Assembly (NCBI GenBank): GCA_011319805.1
Contig: SJRY01000303.1
Location: forward strand, 1 to 64,000
Origin: Macrocybe gigantea
Taxonomy: Eukaryota > Basidiomycota > Agaricomycetes > Agaricales > Callistosporiaceae
Direction of reading: 5' to 3'
Length of the DNA stretch: 64,000 nt
Numbering within the stretch: position 1 is the first letter of the stretch; each line of letters begins with the position of its first letter. Below the pieces are notes generated by a model that saw nothing but the letters and a program-made list of their open reading frames with translations, was not told where the DNA came from and ran no database searches. A program made the translations under genes and the position numbers. Of the stretch, positions 36,469 to 48,549 are shown piece by piece.

Positions 36469-38056
36469 AGTTTTCGGTCGAGTTCGTTCACCTGGAGATG
36501 AGGTAACGACAGGCAACCTTTTTATAAGCGAAAACAAGTCCGACTTGAAGTTTGTCTTCCCAAATCCTTCCGCTAGCGCGGCTCTTCACTGCCGGCCGGA
36601 CCGTTCGTTGATGAATCAACATGGACGGTGAGCCAAGAAGACGTGTATGAGGAACTCCGTCTGCGTTCATTCGGGGACAACGATCCTGCCAATGAAGCAA
36701 ATAACTTTCTCTTTACGATGTTCGCAGGGTGATGCGCCGGACCGCTGTACAGCCCCAAGCGAGGAGGGATTGACACCTCAGAAGACGTCGACGGAGAATT
36801 CTCGACAAGACCACGTTTCACGATGGACGATGGCAAAGAGGGACTTGGACACAAACTTGAGTGTGGTTCCTTATTTCACGTGTTTTGAAGTAATTGGCTA
36901 GTTGGGACGGTGGAGAATCTTGGCGCCGAACGGTGAGGTCCAACGCATCGCTGTGTTTTACTTGCATCCGTCGTTTGGGCAGGAAGGAAAGACTTTGGAA
37001 TAATTGCGGGATATCGGAACTAGGGAAGCTGGCAATGGTACCCGATGATTTGTACTGATGGAGCGTTTGGCTTGGCTTCGACATTGGAAAGCTCATGTGC
37101 CCATCCATGAGAGCAGTCAAAGGTTGAGGAGAAAGCGATGCTAGGATGATGAACGACGGCTGAGCATCCCGGGCCGTTATGTCCCCATGTCAAGACCATC
37201 CGCAATGGTTTGAGGACCACAAGAGATGCAAGTATTCTTGAGAATATCCTTGCAAATGCACAGGCATTCGGACAGGTTTGGGGAATGGACCATCGTATCA
37301 CGTGACGTGACGTTGGACCCACATGCAACCATCGATAGCGCTTCGGAATTTTTTCTGAAAAGTTGATGGACGACCTGGAAGTTCAATAAGTTATGGGCCT
37401 GAGACCATTTCTCCGCTCCGCTTTTCTGTTCTCGTTAAAAAAAATGCGGTTTGTTGTTCCTCTCTCTTGACAATTAACCTCCTAAGTGGGTCCCCGATAA
37501 CCCCATATGGAGCGACGAGTCAAGAAAATTCAACCTCTATTCCCCTTCTACTCTCACAGTTCACCACTCAAGGGTGATTTAAGAGGCATTGAACAACCAA
37601 CAAGGATTCACTTTTCTCGATCTTCGCGAGATTCAGACAAGGTACAGAGACATAGGTCTCTACAGACAGTATACCATTACTGACCTCTTTTTTTGTCCAG
37701 TATCACGAATCTATTCGCCGATAAATGCAACTCTGTTCGATGTTGGAATCGTTCCAAGCACAATTCAAGTAGAAAAGAGTTCAAGCAGAAAAGTTGAAAA
37801 GTGGATAGGTAACTATAGGATTATACACAAGGCAGGTTGAGGTCCGTTAATACTACATAGGGATCGAGCGACGAATCGGTCGTTGAAGACACAATAGAAG
37901 CAGTCGGATAACGAAAAGAGGCAAGGAAGAGAGGCCGTAGGTGAAAATATGTGGGTGCGTCGTATGCTTCGTCATGTGCAGGCGACAATCAGACAATGAC
38001 AAGCACGTCTTTAACGGAAAGGACTCACGAACGGCTCGAGGTTCAAGTAAAGTCGT
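36469..38056. other. Gene-poor stretch, 1.6 kb
   Basis: Between the pectate lyase start and the MAF1 stop. Frames up to about 100 codons on both strands, none with motif, signal peptide or consistent splicing. An A-rich run lies near 37438. It may hold lyase regulatory DNA; no site was resolved. Confidence 0.55.
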
Positions 38057-39142
38057 TTAAACGGAAATCGGAAGTCCCATCGCCCTCGCACCGGCGCCGA
38101 ATCCGCCCTCCCATCCAAGGAACCTCTCGGACGAGTCGACGCTTTTCGAACTGGAGATCGGTTGGACGACGGTCGACCAAGATCGACCTATGCCTTTGCT
38201 CCTCGCCCACACAGAGACGAACAATATACGCTTCAATTTCTTATTGACAAAGAACCAGTGCGAGGACCAAAGTAGGGCGCCGCGGCGCTTCATGCGTATA
38301 TGCGGGTAGAGATCTTCGTCTTCGTCGGCGCAGTTGGTCACAGCACGAGGCGTCGGGGGCGGGACCATCGCCCCCTCGCTGTAGCTCCTCGGCTTGACCT
38401 CGTCAATGTCATAGTCGTCAAACTCAAACGCAACGTCGTCATCGGACGAGTCCTCGTCCGCAATCGACGCATAGTCTTCCTCATCATCGGAAAAGTCGTT
38501 TGCGTGCGGGTCAGCGTCGAGCTCGGGCGTGTAGGAGAACACGTCGCAGTCCGCGAGGCCGATGACGTCGTCGATAAGGTGGAAGAGCGTCGGGTGTGTG
38601 CCAGAGACGATCGGTGGGGGAGTGAGCGGGCTGTGCAGCTGCTGGCTGTAGGGCGAGCTGGAGGAGGGGAGGGAGGAGGGGAAGAACTCGGCGGATGTGG
38701 GTGGGTAAGACGAGTAAGATCGGGGCGCGGTGGTACCGGGGCGATGCGGTGAAACCAGCGTATTGCTGAGCGCGTTGAGTACGCTCGCACCGCTCTCCTC
38801 TTTGCTAAAGTGCGACGGACGCACGTCGGAGAACTCGTGGTCCGGATAGGCTATGTTGAGCGTGGCGATGAGGAGGTAGAACGTCTTGCGCGAGGCCGGG
38901 TTGTCGAGCGACCCGAATGGCGTCATCTCGCCTTCGCGGTCGGCAGCAAGCCACGAAGGCAGCGGCGGTGAGTTGGAGACTTCGTCATGATAGGCGTGTT
39001 CGAGAGACTTGAAAAGCTTCTTGTCGCGCTTGACGTTCTTGCAACTGTAGGCTTCCATTCTAGTATGGACGGAGCATTCTGGGCCCTCGTGGGTCAGAGA
39101 CTGAGCTAACCGGGACAGGGCTGGGATCTCAATGTATTTCAT
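38057..39142 (-). CDS. MAF1: MAF1, repressor of RNA polymerase III
   Basis: Negative regulator of Pol III transcription, controlled by TOR/PKA signalling. Single exon, 361 residues from ATG 39142; the frame is open further upstream but the conserved protein starts MKYIEIPALSRLAQSLT. MAF1 box A follows as CSVHTRMEAYSCKNVKRDKK. A long Ser/Pro linker precedes LADCDVFSYTPELDADPHAND, and the C-terminal box LLWSSHWFFVNKKLKRILFV is the MAF1 signature (SFNYFFYNKKLKR type). Central acidic repeats of Asp/Ser are expected phosphorylation targets. A long open frame on the other strand (38300-38752) is only a GC-biased shadow. Confidence 0.93.
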   Translation of the reverse strand: MKYIEIPALSRLAQSLTHEGPECSVHTRMEAYSCKNVKRDKKLFKSLEHAYHDEVSNSPPLPSWLAADREGEMTPFGSLDNPASRKTFYLLIATLNIAYPDHEFSDVRPSHFSKEESGASVLNALSNTLVSPHRPGTTAPRSYSSYPPTSAEFFPSSLPSSSSPYSQQLHSPLTPPPIVSGTHPTLFHLIDDVIGLADCDVFSYTPELDADPHANDFSDDEEDYASIADEDSSDDDVAFEFDDYDIDEVKPRSYSEGAMVPPPTPRAVTNCADEDEDLYPHIRMKRRGALLWSSHWFFVNKKLKRILFVSVWARSKGIGRSWSTVVQPISSSKSVDSSERFLGWEGGFGAGARAMGLPISV

Positions 39143-39899
39143 CTCCGGTGTATCAGGGAGTCTACAGGGTAGGATGAGGGAGGAAGGAGGAGGTCGTCGA
39201 CGGCGGGGAGGAAGAGCGGAGACGAGGAGGACGGCAGCAAGCTTTGTTTGGCCCCTGAATTGCCTTTTCCGGCCATTCATTCTGCTCTATCACTACAAAC
39301 GTTGCAGGAAACGTGTGCATCTGCAGAGAAATCATTGGATAAAAGTACTTCGAAATACCAACCAAGAACATACGTCTAAGTCAGATGCTGCACATAGCTC
39401 GTGCATCATTGAATAAAGCAGGGAAAGATGTCGACTCTCCAGCTTATGAGAGTGTTGAATCACGCAAAAAAAACGTGCTCAATGGCGGTCGTTTGCAAGG
39501 AAAAGATCTCGGCGTTTTTTCAGGAGCAAATCACGCGATGACGAGGTTTTGCGAACAAACGAGTCTCCACTTCAGAAAACCTGTGACGGGCAGCTGCCCA
39601 TGAATATCGTAAGGAATGAAAACTTGCTTTCTTGAGAAAGATGTGCATTTTACTGATCGCCTTGTTCAGCTCAGATCGCGATCAATAAAGCCAAAAATTA
39701 CAGCTCGGACCATGAATAGGAAACTTGACCATGGTCGTACATAACGAGCATCAGAGCGGAAGCAGTCGGCTACGATATGAGTGCCGCAGCGGCGAGTCAC
39801 ATGCAGCTCAAAATATCATGTGAATCTTCTCAACGATCACACAACGCGAACCGAGGTTACATATAAATCCTCCACGGCGTTTCTCTGGTCCTGTACACC
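39143..39899. other. Intergenic, divergent promoters
   Basis: 757 bases upstream of both MAF1 and the SCP2 gene. No supported gene; must contain both promoters. Confidence 0.6.
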
Positions 39900-40528
39900 A
39901 TGTCTGATCTCAAGGTCGAGGGCTTCAAAGTGCGCTGACATCCTTCCAGCAGTGCGCTTCGCCGGGGTGCTCACCCGTTTTCGACAGTCTTCCGAGTTCA
40001 TTGCCAGTCTCGGCACTGCGTTTTCATCACTCAGCGACGAGCAGAAAAAGGCCCAGATTAAAAAGGTCGCTGGCCCTTGTTTACCCACGGAAACGTCCTA
40101 ACGACATGTTCACCGCTCTAGACCAATGGCATATTCGAACTGCAGGTGTCTAATCCCCAAGACAAAGTTGCTATCTGGACCATCGACATGAAGAAGGACG
40201 GAATCGTGTACAAAGGCAACGCCAAGCCCAAGGCAGACGTTACGATCATTCTTTCAGACGATACCTTCTCTGACTTGGCTTCCGGAAAGGTATGTCGCTC
40301 AGGTTACTTTACTCGTGTTTTTCCTTCACGTCCTCACCCAACCCGCCCATCAAGTTAAACGGTCAGAAGGCATTCATGACGGGAAAGCTCAAGACAAAAG
40401 GCAACATCATGCTGGCCACGAAGCTCGACGCCGTTCTAAAGGTCAATTCATCTTTGGTGTACTTCTTTGAATATCAGCTTACGCCCAGTCTCCGCCAGAG
40501 CGCCCAAGGTGCAAAAGCAAAGCTGTAA
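39900..40528 (+). CDS. SCP2 sterol-carrier / lipid-transfer protein, peroxisomal
   Basis: Single-domain SCP2 lipid-binding protein. Exons: 39900-39929, 39988-40065, 40122-40289, 40355-40441, 40499-40528; 130 residues, typical of stand-alone SCP2. Blocks: SDEQKKAQIKKTNGIFEL, WTIDMKKDGIVYKG, KADVTIILSDDTFSDLASGK, LNGQKAFMTGKLKTKGN. The last three residues AKL are a type 1 peroxisomal targeting signal, and they are coded by a separate final exon of 30 nt. Intact. Confidence 0.95.
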
Positions 40529-40692
40529 ATCGCGTCTGCACATCGTTCTACTTAATTTTCATTCGGTATATCATAATTCCCAAACGATAAGCGATTAAGG
40601 CGGTGTAAGATGAAAATGAAGTGATTGAGTGAGGTATTTCTGAGGACGCAAAACGTGAAGTCGTTATACATAAACAGCAAGGGGCGAAAGCT

Positions 40693-43600
40693 CTAAAATA
40701 TGTTTCCAAATAAGCCTCTCTGGCGGCGCGGTGCGGGTTGGGGATCTGCTCGAAGAGTCGAGAGGCTGTTCAGCTGTTTCATGACCTACAGAGAGGTGGG
40801 GATGCATCAGACCTCTGAAAGCGCAAAAACGAAACACCATCAAGTACCTCTTCCAACTTGTCCTTTCTTTCCTGCAGGTCGAGGTGCCGTCTCACCACGG
40901 GATTTTCACGAGCAAACTCAACTATTTCTCGGCGATCCAGATCGTATAGCAGCCGTGAGTCGATTTCACGCGGGAACTGGAGAGGACATCGATACGTCAG
41001 CACTTTTTTTCTTTGCACAAGTAGCGAGCGGACGCACTTGATAGAAGAACTGCTCAAGCAGTTCAATGTTTATAAACATGGAAGAGGTATAAGCTAGCTT
41101 GTCCGCAACTACGTTGAGGAAGGCTTCTGGACACAGCACTTCGCTCTCAGGTCCGGCCTTGCAGCGCTTTGATTTCAGCGCCGCAAGCCGCAACTTTAAG
41201 ATGCTTAGTCTGTCACCGTACATCATAGCATGCCGTGCTGAAAAGATAACGTTAAAGTCGATACCAGAATTCAGGTAAATGTCGCTCACCGTCCACGATT
41301 TGTGTGGGCGGATATCGATACGATTCGGACGAAGGCTCAGCCTCGTCTGTCTGACTATCAGGATTCTCCAATCTCTTCATTTTGCGTTCCTTCTCTTTTT
41401 CCTCCAAGCTTTTCACATACTGGATCAGTCCGCCCAGCTTCCGCCCACCGCCCACCTTCTTCCTGATCTCTCCCAGCTTCGCTTCGCACATCGTGATCTC
41501 CTTCTCGAAAAGCTCCACCGCGCTCTCTCGGCCTTGCTCCCATTCGCGCGGCTCCACCTCGACTTCGTACTTGTATGGCTTGATACAGTTCTCCACCTGG
41601 TCTGATGTCACGCCCACGCGATCCCGCAGGATCATGTGCGAGAACTGGATGAGCCGCTCTGCCGCTCGCGGGTGGAACGTGAACGGCTCCGCCGTCGCGA
41701 TCGAGTCGATCAGCGCCCGAAGCCCGTCTGCTACGAGCAGCGTCGAGTCGCGCCCCACGCCGGACTTCGTCAACAGCGAGGACGCAGCGTCGAGCTTGTG
41801 CCGCCAGTACGGCTCAACGTCATCCGGCTTGAGCTTCGGGTCGGCCGCGAGGCTGCCTAGCTCCAGCGCACGCTTATCCAGCCAGTACAGCTGCTCGAGT
41901 ATGTCCATCACCTTCTCGTCCAGCATCGTCTTGAGCTTTGCTCGGATCACCGGCCGCCGGAACTGCAGCGTAAACTCTTTGAAGCGCTGCTTCAATGCAT
42001 CCATCGTCTCTGCCACATACGACTCAGCCGTGATCCGCCGGTCGTTATACTGCACCTTGAACTGGTACGTGGCCTCTTCGAGCTCCAACTGCACCGCGTT
42101 CGTGATTCCGTGCAAAGACGATGCCATTGAGGACTCAAGCACCTCCATCAGGCGCCGCCTCAGCGTTTCGGTGCCCACCATCAGCGATGAGCTACCAAAC
42201 ACGTCCCGGTGGCGCCCAAAGTAATCGTTCTCGCCGCGTCGGGCGATGAGGGCGGTAGAATCGTCATTGCCCTTTTTTGTGGACGACTTGGCGACGACGC
42301 CCACATAGCCGAGGTGCAGTGGATATCGATTGCCGGCCAGGATCGATGCGCCATCTTCTGGCGGTACGAGATCCATTTTCGTGATGACCCCGATCGTGCG
42401 CAACCCAAGCGGGTCGACCTTCCTGCTCGCCCTAAGCGCAGGGGAGTTCGCGAGGTCCACGTCTGCTGCACACACCGCCAGAATGATGTTGGGTTCGCGG
42501 ATGTACTTCTCGCATAACGCAGCGATCTTCTCCTTCAGCGTCTCAGGCTGATCCATCGAAGAGATCTGGACATATCCAGGAAGATCAATGAGAGTGAGAT
42601 CGGGAACGTTCGGAGAGTGGATTCTGAGGTCAATGGGCTCATTGGACACAGCTTCAGAAGCGGGGATGGCAAGGTTGAGGTCTGTGAGAGTGCGTTGAAT
42701 GTCCGCAAAGTTTGTAATCTTTCCGAGACCTAGTGCCGGAAACTCTCCGTATTCGATAGGTGTTTCTCCTTCACTGACAGGAGTATGGATAAGTGTTAGT
42801 TCAATCGGTCTACGGGTAACCATGTTGTTCCCTCTGGTAGAGTGTGATCAATTCAGAATATCGTGCAAACATATGTGAAACGGCAGCTCACTTGGGCAGG
42901 AATTCATGCCCTACAATAGCTTCCAAAACGGAGCTCTTGCCAGAGCTCTGACTCCCGACAACGACAATGCTTGGCAGCTTGAGAGCGTCGCTTTGGTCGA
43001 TACTCAGAAGCATACTCCGTATTTCAATCAGTTTCCGGGTGAGGTGCATGAGGCCATTTTGTCTAACATCAAGTGACTCGTCCGTAGTTCTTTGGTTGTC
43101 GGAGGGCGCAGATATGGCCGCAGCGCCAAGTGCAGCGATGGCTGCATCCTTCTTTGGAGGCCTGCCCTCTCTCTGGGAACCTGTCTCATCCCCATTAGAC
43201 CTGCCTTCTTTCCGTTATCCCCATCATTTGCTCCAGAGAAAAAATCCTTGAGAAATTGAGGCGTTTCTACGACCGGAAGTTTGACTTCAGAGACCTTGGA
43301 TGTTATGTTTGACGATATGGATTTGATGCCGTCCGAAGCGGTGTCGAAAACATCATGAAACGTGTCCTGAGCCGTGGAAATCCAACCACTTGTTGTCTTT
43401 TTAAATTCTGTTTGCGAGACAATTAAGAGAAGCATATCGCGCATGACAAACGGCCCACCTTCAATCTTGTAGTTTGCATAAGCAAAGCCTCCAGCGCCGA
43501 TGGTAGCACCGGCCACGGGTACTCTAAACGCTCTGGCAACAAAGCGAGGTATAGAAGAGTACGATATAGCGCGAACGTGGATATGTCTGAATGTCGCTGG

Positions 43601-43771
43601 CGACGGCAATGCGTAACGGCGTCTCAAGGATCCAGTGGCAAAAAAGGTGGAATGCTGGCGATGAGTGGGCCGGGCGCTCTCCAGCTGTCTTCTGCCAGCA
43701 TTTAGTCCATAGGAGACGACCTTGCGAGAAACGAGAGACGGCAGCATTCGCCTCTTGAGGAAGGCATACAT
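40693..43771 (-). CDS. MGM1: MGM1/OPA1 mitochondrial dynamin GTPase (frame break)
   Basis: Large dynamin of the inner mitochondrial membrane that drives fusion and cristae shape. The ATG at 43771 starts an Arg-rich presequence, followed by a hydrophobic segment ([13 protein letters not shown]) and a coiled region. GTPase motifs: G1 [10 protein letters not shown]3 DLPG, G4 [15 protein letters not shown] and [19 protein letters not shown] blocks are family-typical. About 900 residues; last exons run to the stop at 40693 (QRGLFGNIF). Within 43201-43215 the frame changes: GDNGK is in one frame, [10 protein letters not shown] in the next; one more G in the coding strand GGAAAGAAGG restores it. As the gene is needed for mitochondrial DNA upkeep, sequence error is the likely cause. 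Divergent from the aldolase gene, 121 bp between starts. Confidence 0.93.
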
Positions 43772-43892
43772 CCAGACGATTCACTCTGCAGACGTGATGG
43801 TGCGGCAAGTCCTGGATGAGTGTGATGCCGAGCACGTGGCCTTAATGTCCGCGATAAGATTAGATCTACAGCACTTGATCCCATACACCATC

Positions 43893-44975
43893 ATGTCCTC
43901 CCCACCTCCCCGGGCATCTACGTCCCCGCTGTCCTATTTTTCGATGACAACGAGGATTTTGATGTTCCATCTATTCAGAGACACGTCATTAGGCTTGCGC
44001 AGGTTTTGTAATTTTGATATCGCATAGCGATCATACCCTGATGTTTCGGTTGCAGGGAGGCGTGACAGGGATCCTCGTCCAAGGATCCAACGGGGAAGCT
44101 CAGCATCTGTATGTCCTGTAGACTCTTCAGCCTCTGTCTCTTAAGTGCCATGCACGCAGGTCCCATGATGAGCGAAAAGATGCCATTAGAATAACGAGAA
44201 AGACGTTGGACGAAAATGGCTTTAGTGACGTCGTAGTCATTGCAGGAACTGGCGCGCAGTCAACCAGAGAAACTAAAAAGCTGTGCGCCGATGCAAAGGA
44301 AGTCGGTGCATCGTATGCCTTGGTATTGACGCCATCGACATGGCCCCCGCAAATGACGATGGAAAATGTCACCAGATTCCACCGGGAGGCACGTCCACCT
44401 GTTTCGTTGAAACATTTAGCTTCATCGGTCAACAGGTCGCTGATGCGTCGCCCATACCAACCATGGTCTACAACTTCCCCGTCGTGACTGCCGGTCAAGA
44501 CCTAGACTCCGATACCATCAGCACCCTGGCCGAACATCCCAACATCGTCGGAACGAAGCTGTCTTGCGGCAATATTGGGAAGCTTCACCGACTGACGACG
44601 CGTTTCCCTCCTTCAGAGTTCTCTGTGTACACCGGACGAAGTGATGTCTTCTTGCAAGGTCTCTTGTCCAATAGCTCTGGGACCATCGCCGCCTTAGTCA
44701 ACATCCTTCCGAAATTGCATGCACGGCTTTATAGGCTGTATAAGGATGGAGACATCAAGGAAGCTATGGAACTACAGGGAAAGCTCGGTCATGCAGACTG
44801 GGCTACCGGAAGGATAGGCGGCATCGCAGGCATCAAAGCTATTGTATCAGAAAACTTTGGATATGGGAATAACGTTGTCAGGGGACCACTCAAAGCCGTA
44901 AATGTAGAGAGTTTGAAGGAGAATAAATACTACTCTGTGTTGGAGGAGTTAATAGCACTAGAAAAAGCAATGTGA
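43893..44975 (+). CDS. Dihydrodipicolinate synthase/HOGA-type aldolase (frame break at start)
   Basis: Class I aldolase of the DapA/NAL superfamily. In fungi such proteins act as 2-keto-3-deoxy-sugar-acid or 4-hydroxy-2-oxoglutarate aldolases, not lysine synthesis (family knowledge). Blocks: GIYVPAVLFFDDNEDFD, GGVTGILVQGSNGEAQHL, VIAGTGAQSTRET, PIPTMVYNFP with the catalytic Tyr, and NIVGTKLSCGN with the Schiff-base Lys. The exon change at 44389 uses a GC donor (GCACGT). The ATG at 43893 is in a different frame from GIYVPAV; one extra C in the CCCC run 43908-43911 gives MSSPPPPGIYVPAV. No other in-frame ATG is available. The rest is open to 44975. Confidence 0.9.
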
Positions 44976-45115
44976 TTATAATTATATGCTCCACAGGCCA
45001 TACGTGATATATACCAGATTTCAAAATCCTAAGAGAAGTTCCGAATAAGAGCAACATATTGGCAACGGCGAACTATTGCGCCGGCTCGTCCCGCGACTTC
45101 ATTTCTGTAGAAACT

Positions 45116-46781
45116 TCAACAAAGACACTGATATGTTATCGGATCGTCGACACCACCTTGCAATGTGTAAATCCCCGGCGAAGACCACTCACGGCTGTTG
45201 GATGTGTCCGTCATTACATCCGTAATCTCGGGTACCGTCGAAAGAACCGGGTGCGTCAGCTGATCCGTAGTATCCTCTGCCAGCGTTGTACTCATGCCCG
45301 ACTTTCTCCGACGCCTTGATACCAGCCGAGGGTTCCGAAGGTTCAGTAGAAGTCGAGATATCATGGTAGATGAGATTCTGAGTCCCTAGGTGAGCGTTCG
45401 AAGCCCAAAGCATGCTCAAAGGAGCACTCACGCATTCGCAAACGTGGTAACAAAACCTCTTTCATATCCCTTTTGTTCATGTCAGTGATTCGAGTGCCAG
45501 GGTAAAAGCGATGCTACTGACAGGAGACAGCTGTTTTTTTTTGAAGGGAGGGGTTGGGTTGGGTTGGGATTATTTTCAATACCGGAAACGAGGCGATGGG
45601 AAAATTCTCACATGGAACGAAACGATGTTCACAAGATTGACAGCTGCCATGATACTGGGCTACTCGTGTGCTGAGACCGCCGAAAGTCATGAAGACCAAC
45701 TCACCCGAAATAGATGGCACCTGTTACGTGGGGCTGATCAGTGCACGGTAAATTATGATGCTTGTACAGACGGACCGTCGCGGAGCAAGACCTGCATCAA
45801 AGTCCGCGTCCCTGGAAGGGTCATTTTTAAAGACTGGAAGACCGTCATGAGAAAGATGAGGACATCGAATGCCAGAGATCCTGTCCAGGCGTTGGCAAAA
45901 CCTGGAGCAATGAACCACAGTCAAACAACAACAGGATCTTGATCTCATAGATTCTCACGCGTAGCGCTGGCAAAGAAAGGATCGGCGGTTATCTGGTGAT
46001 CATGCTATAGCACTCACTCGTCGTGGTTTGTAGGTGGGATACAGCCAATATCCGGAAAAGTTGCGGCGCCATGGGTGGCCGCTAGGACGGTGTACTGAAC
46101 GGTTAGTGAGAAGATAGGTATCGAACCATCTTCAAGGTCTTACAGCACCATAGACGATAGCGGCTAACCCCATTGCCGATATCAATGCAAGAATGCGCTT
46201 GTCCCCACTGTAGAGAGCATAAGTCCGAACAATAAGAATAACTTGGAGAGACGCTGTCAATCAGATTGGTCTGTCTAGAGAGAGAAACACACACGTCCGG
46301 CAATTATCTGAATGGCGACAGCGAGATATTGATGGAAGGATGCAAGCGATGGGCACCTAGATATCTCCAATCAAGACACTGAAAATGATAAATTAAAGGA
46401 TGAAACCGACATTTTGCGCTGCGAAAAATGAGTAGAGGATGAAGTGAGCAGTAAGAATTTACCCGTAGGCGACGTGGATCGTTCATAACGGTTTGGATTA
46501 TCACTGGAATATGGCCGAGCAGTGCGAGGTAACGGTTTAAAAAGAAGAAAAATGAAGCCCATGATAACGATTTCATTTTCCAAAATCGTTCAACTTCTTC
46601 TGGTAGTGTTAGAGCATAGTCATAGTACAAGATCACTGTTATGTGTCGCAAGTTAGGCGAACGCTGCAGTGGAGTCGGGTGTGAAATGAGAACCATAGGA
46701 CGCGATGTCCAAGCTATTGATGCGATGCCTGTATGCTTCGTTAGCAATTAATGTGCACCCTACATTCCAGGAAGAATACAT
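45116..46781 (-). CDS. DUF6533-domain multi-pass membrane protein
   Basis: Basidiomycete seven-helix-type membrane protein of unknown role. From ATG 46781 the spliced frame reads through VILYYDYALTLPEEVERFW, FFFFLNRYLALLGHIPV, FHQYLAVAIQIIAG, VRTYALYSGDKRILALI, AATHGAATFPDIGC, AFDVLIFLMTVFQSLK, IYFGIMAAVNLVNIVSF and ISSTMISRLLLNLRNPR, all hallmarks of DUF6533 proteins, then a 70-residue cytosolic tail to 45116. About ten introns; the last large one (about 45630-45440) carries a strong G-run tract. No frame break detected. Function unknown; receptor-like roles have been guessed for the family without proof. Confidence 0.85.
45550..45568 (+). repeat. GGGTT-repeat tract, potential G-quadruplex
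   Basis: Four G runs of three or four separated by TT lie in tandem, next to a run of nine T. On the transcribed strand of the DUF6533 gene this is a C-rich pyrimidine tract inside an intron. The unit resembles but is not the fungal telomere repeat TTAGGG. Confidence 0.7.
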
Positions 46782-47340
46782 GCTGCTGTTCGTATATCGA
46801 TTTGAGGCGGTCCGTATCGATGTCTTCAGTCATGAAGGGTCCTGTAAAGTGGCTTATAGGTGGAAAGTGAAGAACTTTGTGTGCCGATCCAACGCGATGC
46901 CAACAGGCAGGTGTGGGGTACAAGCAACTTTCCCAAGTCTTGCAATTATCAGTAATGTAATTTGGGCCGCATCATGTCCGAGCGCAATACAATTAAAGGG
47001 ATCGGGATTGATTAGCCAACAAAAAAGAAATCGAATGATTTTCCGTGAAAGAGGATTGGGAGTATCGCTCAGTATCTAACAACTTCATTGATGAATATCC
47101 GAAGAGAAATATTGTATGATAGGTAGCATATCCGTAACACACACCTCTGGAGATGGCGCTTCACACGTCCTTTCCGCGGAGTCCAGACTTCAATGATCTG
47201 GCCGATAGCATAGGATGCCCGGAGTGAATGGAACTCTCCCAACTGTCCTCCAATCAAGGAACAAGACTACTGAATAGAAGTTGTGAAGATGTCAGTCTTC
47301 GGTTGAAGCGGAAAGCAATCCATATCTGTCAAGCCTAAAT
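46782..47340. other. Intergenic
   Basis: Between the DUF6533 start and the RAD51D-like stop. Short unsupported frames only. Confidence 0.6.
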
Positions 47341-48549
47341 TTAGACCAAGAGCCCGATTTCTTTTTTTAATGAAGAATCAATGAAATTCCTCAGATTTGC
47401 TGGCCGACATACCGTGATCTTCGACCGGAGTATTTCGACGATGTACAAAGAGCCGAGCTTGCTGTCTGAGTGCTTTGACAGCAACAGAGTAGCGTCGGTC
47501 AAGAATGAAAACGTCGGCCCAGAACAGTCACCCGGCCTGTGGGAAATGCGCCGCGAGGGTCGTTAGAGGCGGATGATATGGTATCATTGATCACCTTTGA
47601 GAAAGTAGAGTCACTCGTGATCAATGATTATTGCGCAGAAGCTCACAAAGATTGACACAAGCCTTTCTCGGGCAAAAACCCGGAGATGATGCATCAGTTC
47701 TGTCAATACGGCATGGCCATGTGCCGACACAGTGCTGAGCAAGGGACAGAGCAGTGCAGCGATGGTGTCCACAACGATGCAGTGCACGGGAAAGGCAATC
47801 TGTCTCGCGGGCCAATGAATCAGTCAAAAAGTCAGGCTTAGAGGTATGCGATATACTATATACGTCGTGGGGTGCGTCAAGCTTATCCAAGAGATCATAG
47901 AGAGTTCCGACCTCAAAGGCAGGCAACACCTGCAGCCTATCGAGTGTAGATATGGCATCCTTTTTGGAACACTCAATCACTACATCACACATGGAGATGG
48001 ATAGCAGGCTCTAACCTGTGCATCATAACATTCAAGTATCCTCATCGCTCTGTCAGCTGAAAATTCTCCAATCGTATCGACCCATATCACACTGGCCAGC
48101 GGGGATTCCACGAGATGTCGAAGGACGATATTTAAGACCAACGTCTGCCAGAGCTTTCTGTCAGCTGTGCATGATGGTAAAGAGTTCGCGCCCACCGATC
48201 TTCCCGACTTGGTATCTCCAGCTATTTCGAACACGTGTCGACCTCTGAAGTTGTCAACGAGCTGATCCAATTCTGCAATGCCTGAAGGAAACGCCGGAGC
48301 GTTCTGTTCGGCAGCCTCTTCCGCCGTCAGGACATCAGTAGCGGACAGCATGGGCGCTGACGCTAGCTCAGCGACACGGGCAATGTATTCCTGTAAGCTG
48401 CGCAGATCCACTGTACCAGCTGGAAGCCTGGCGTATATTTCGTCGACGGGGGCGGAGAACAAAAGATCTTCATCAGTGCGAATGCCACAGGCTTCTAAAC
48501 GGGCGATGAGTTCAGCCGGTAAGGTGGGTATGCAGGCGGAGAGACGCAT
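47341..48549 (-). CDS. RAD51 paralogue (RAD51D-like) recombination ATPase (frame break)
   Basis: RecA/RAD51-fold protein for homologous recombination. Exons: 48196-48549, 48016-48144, 47864-47959, 47647-47799, then 47594 down to 47341. The N-terminus CIPTLPAELIARLEACGIRTDEDLLF is the helix-hairpin-helix domain. The ATPase core opens FPSGIAELDQLVDNFRGRHVFEIAG; Walker A reads GDTKSGRST, with Arg where Lys is expected; Walker B is CIVVDTIAALL. VLPAFEVGTLYDLLDKL lies between. In the last exon VINDT is followed by a frame break: one more G in the GGG complementary to 47517-47519 gives VLGPTFSFLTDATLLL. Best match in order and spacing is RAD51D, but other paralogues are possible. Divergent from the 78-residue gene. 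Confidence 0.82.

Noticed and set aside
38300..38752. 150-codon plus-strand frame
   Set aside because: Antisense of the MAF1 linker; Val/Gly/Arg repeats come from GC-rich codons.
41382..42224. 280-codon open frame on the plus strand
   Set aside because: Antisense shadow of the MGM1 GTPase coding exon; Ser/Arg-rich composition is the reverse of codon bias and has no motif.
45550..45568. Telomere-like repeat
   Set aside because: Unit is GGGTT, not TTAGGG, only three to four copies, and it is inside an intron; not a telomere remnant.
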